Source: Thermoleophilia bacterium
Lineage (GTDB): Bacteria > Actinomycetota > Thermoleophilia > Gaiellales > SKUG01
NCBI GenBank assembly: GCA_025964465.1
Contig: JAOPYS010000455.1
Location: 1 to 5,378 of the forward strand
Reading direction: 5' to 3'
DNA: 5,378 nt
Part shown: in pieces, positions 4,712 to 5,378 of the stretch
Numbering within the stretch: the first letter of the stretch is position 1
Layout: each line of letters begins with the position of its first letter
Made by a program: the position numbers and the translations under genes
Notes under the pieces: model-generated
Databases searched by the model: none
Told to the model about the DNA's origin: nothing
What the model saw: the letters and a program-made list of their open reading frames with translations, nothing else

Positions 4712-5227
4712 CTCGACGCTGAAGCGGGTCGGGTACTCGCCGATCGTGGGCCGCACGAGCGGGTCGAGGCGATCCACGTCCGCCTGCGAGTGGACGGGGA
4801 AGACGAATGCCGACTCCTCGTCGCCGACCGTGCCGTCCCCGTCGAGGTCGTAGCCGACCTCCGCGGCCTGGCTCGTGAGCCCCGGCAGCGAGTTGGCGAA
4901 GTACTGCTCGTCGCCGGAGAAGTACCCGGGCTGGCCGACGTAGCCGTCGGGCGTGCGCACGACGAGCTTGACCCCGCCGACCGCCTGTTCGAGCACGCTC
5001 GCGGCGGTGTCGGCGTACATGTGCTCGCCGTCGGGGTCGGGCGCGTCGCCCGGCTCCGTCCAGGGGTCCGACACCACGACGTCGACCGTGTCCACGCCGG
5101 TCGGCACCAGCTTCGCCACCGCCGGGTGCTCCCCGGTGGTCAGCCACCCGTGCTGCTGGACGAAGTCCACGGCGGGCGACGGGGCGACGGCGGGGACGGG
5201 CGAGGAGGTGGGAGCGGTGAGCTGCAT
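4706..5227 (-). CDS. Unknown protein with a single EF-hand calcium loop
   Basis: I do not recognise this 173-aa protein as a family. Residues 127-138 (DLDGDGTVGDEE) match the EF-hand loop exactly: Asp at positions 1, 3 and 5, Gly at 6, a hydrophobic at 8 and Glu at 12. Calcium binding is therefore likely. Residues 1-20 are Thr/Ser/Pro-rich (MQLTAPTSSPVPAVAPSPAV). Residues 21-125 are mixed alpha/beta with an acidic DPWTEPGDAPDPDGEH and an aromatic GQPGYFSGDEQYF. Residues 139-173 include FVFPVHSQADVDRLDPLVRP. No signal peptide, membrane segment or cysteine is visible, so it is probably cytoplasmic. The ATG at 5227 gives a clean start but lacks a visible ribosome site; a GTG at 5254 would add nine residues. 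The gene stands alone and converges on the 58-aa gene. Confidence 0.75.
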   Translation of the reverse strand: MQLTAPTSSPVPAVAPSPAVDFVQQHGWLTTGEHPAVAKLVPTGVDTVDVVVSDPWTEPGDAPDPDGEHMYADTAASVLEQAVGGVKLVVRTPDGYVGQPGYFSGDEQYFANSLPGLTSQAAEVGYDLDGDGTVGDEESAFVFPVHSQADVDRLDPLVRPTIGEYPTRFSVEG

Positions 5228-5303
5228 GCCAGCAGCGTGACGCGCGCGAGGCACGACCCCAACCCGCCGCCCGCGCGGTGGCCGCGTCCGACCCGCCGGC
5301 CGT

Positions 5304-5333
5304 CCCGAACCACTCGGGCTCCAGCGCTAGCGC
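5304..5333. repeat. Short inverted repeat and 10-bp palindrome upstream of the EF-hand gene
   Basis: CCCGA-N5-TCGGG (5304-5318) and the perfect palindrome GCGCTAGCGC (5324-5333). The palindrome overlaps the stop of the possible upstream gene, and the hairpin could end its transcript. I see no convincing promoter for the EF-hand gene in 5228-5303. Confidence 0.25.
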
Positions 5334-5378
5334 ACGACGGCGGGCGCCGGCAGCAGGCCACGTGCTCCACCACACGCG
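5327..5378 (-). CDS. Possible C-terminal end of a gene entering from the right edge (partial)
   Basis: One minus-strand frame is open from the window edge to a TAG (complement of 5327-5329) and gives ACGGARGLLPAPAVVR. Third positions of the last ten codons are all G or C, and a small hairpin follows the stop. Sixteen residues are too few to identify a product or to exclude a chance frame. Confidence 0.2.
   Translation of the reverse strand, partial: ACGGARGLLPAPAVVR

Noticed and set aside
4671..5375. Minus-strand frame of 234 codons overlapping the EF-hand gene
   Set aside because: Arg-rich, different frame from the EF-hand protein, which has the better codon pattern and a real motif.
1..5378. 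Mobile element, CRISPR array, tRNA or restriction/defence system
   Set aside because: No transposase, integrase, regularly spaced long repeats, tRNA-like cloverleaf or defence-family motif was seen on either strand.

Overview
The window is very GC-rich, about 70-75% by eye, with G or C at almost every third codon position. TANNNT-type -10 elements, a probable leaderless start and 11-bp TTCAC direct repeats suggest an actinobacterium (phylum Actinomycetota). I cannot place it further from this sequence; a Thermoleophilia-like lineage is only a guess.

Layout: (1) 80-1402, plus strand: a Pro/Ala-rich, low-complexity protein of 440 aa with an Arg-rich patch and a hydrophobic C-terminus; function unknown. 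(2) 1181-4307, minus strand, transcribed right to left: scpA, scpB, a 131-aa Ala-rich unknown gene, and rluB. scpA and scpB overlap by ATGA. They encode the kleisin and winged-helix subunits of the SMC condensin, which compacts and segregates chromosomes. The unknown gene stops 1 nt before the GTG start of rluB, which encodes a 23S rRNA pseudouridine synthase. The scpA-scpB-rluB order is a widespread bacterial neighbourhood; the extra gene is the unusual part. (3) 4308-4519: a divergent regulatory region with a probable leaderless scpA promoter on the left. On the right, four consecutive 11-bp units with a TTCAC core lie just upstream of a -10-like hexamer, the layout of a Pho-box. (4) 4520-4696, plus strand: a putative 58-aa protein driven by that promoter. 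(5) 4706-5227, minus strand: a 173-aa unknown protein with one textbook EF-hand calcium loop, converging on the 58-aa gene across a symmetric hairpin that contains both stop codons. (6) 5228-5378: mostly non-coding, possibly with the last codons of another minus-strand gene.

The most notable observations are two. First, the tails of rluB and the Pro/Ala-rich gene overlap antisense for 222 bp in exact codon register, and leucine codon choice on the plus strand shifts abruptly inside the overlap. Second, the Pho-box-like array sits in front of an undescribed small gene, back to back with the condensin operon. I see no tRNA, rRNA, CRISPR array, insertion sequence or phage gene.
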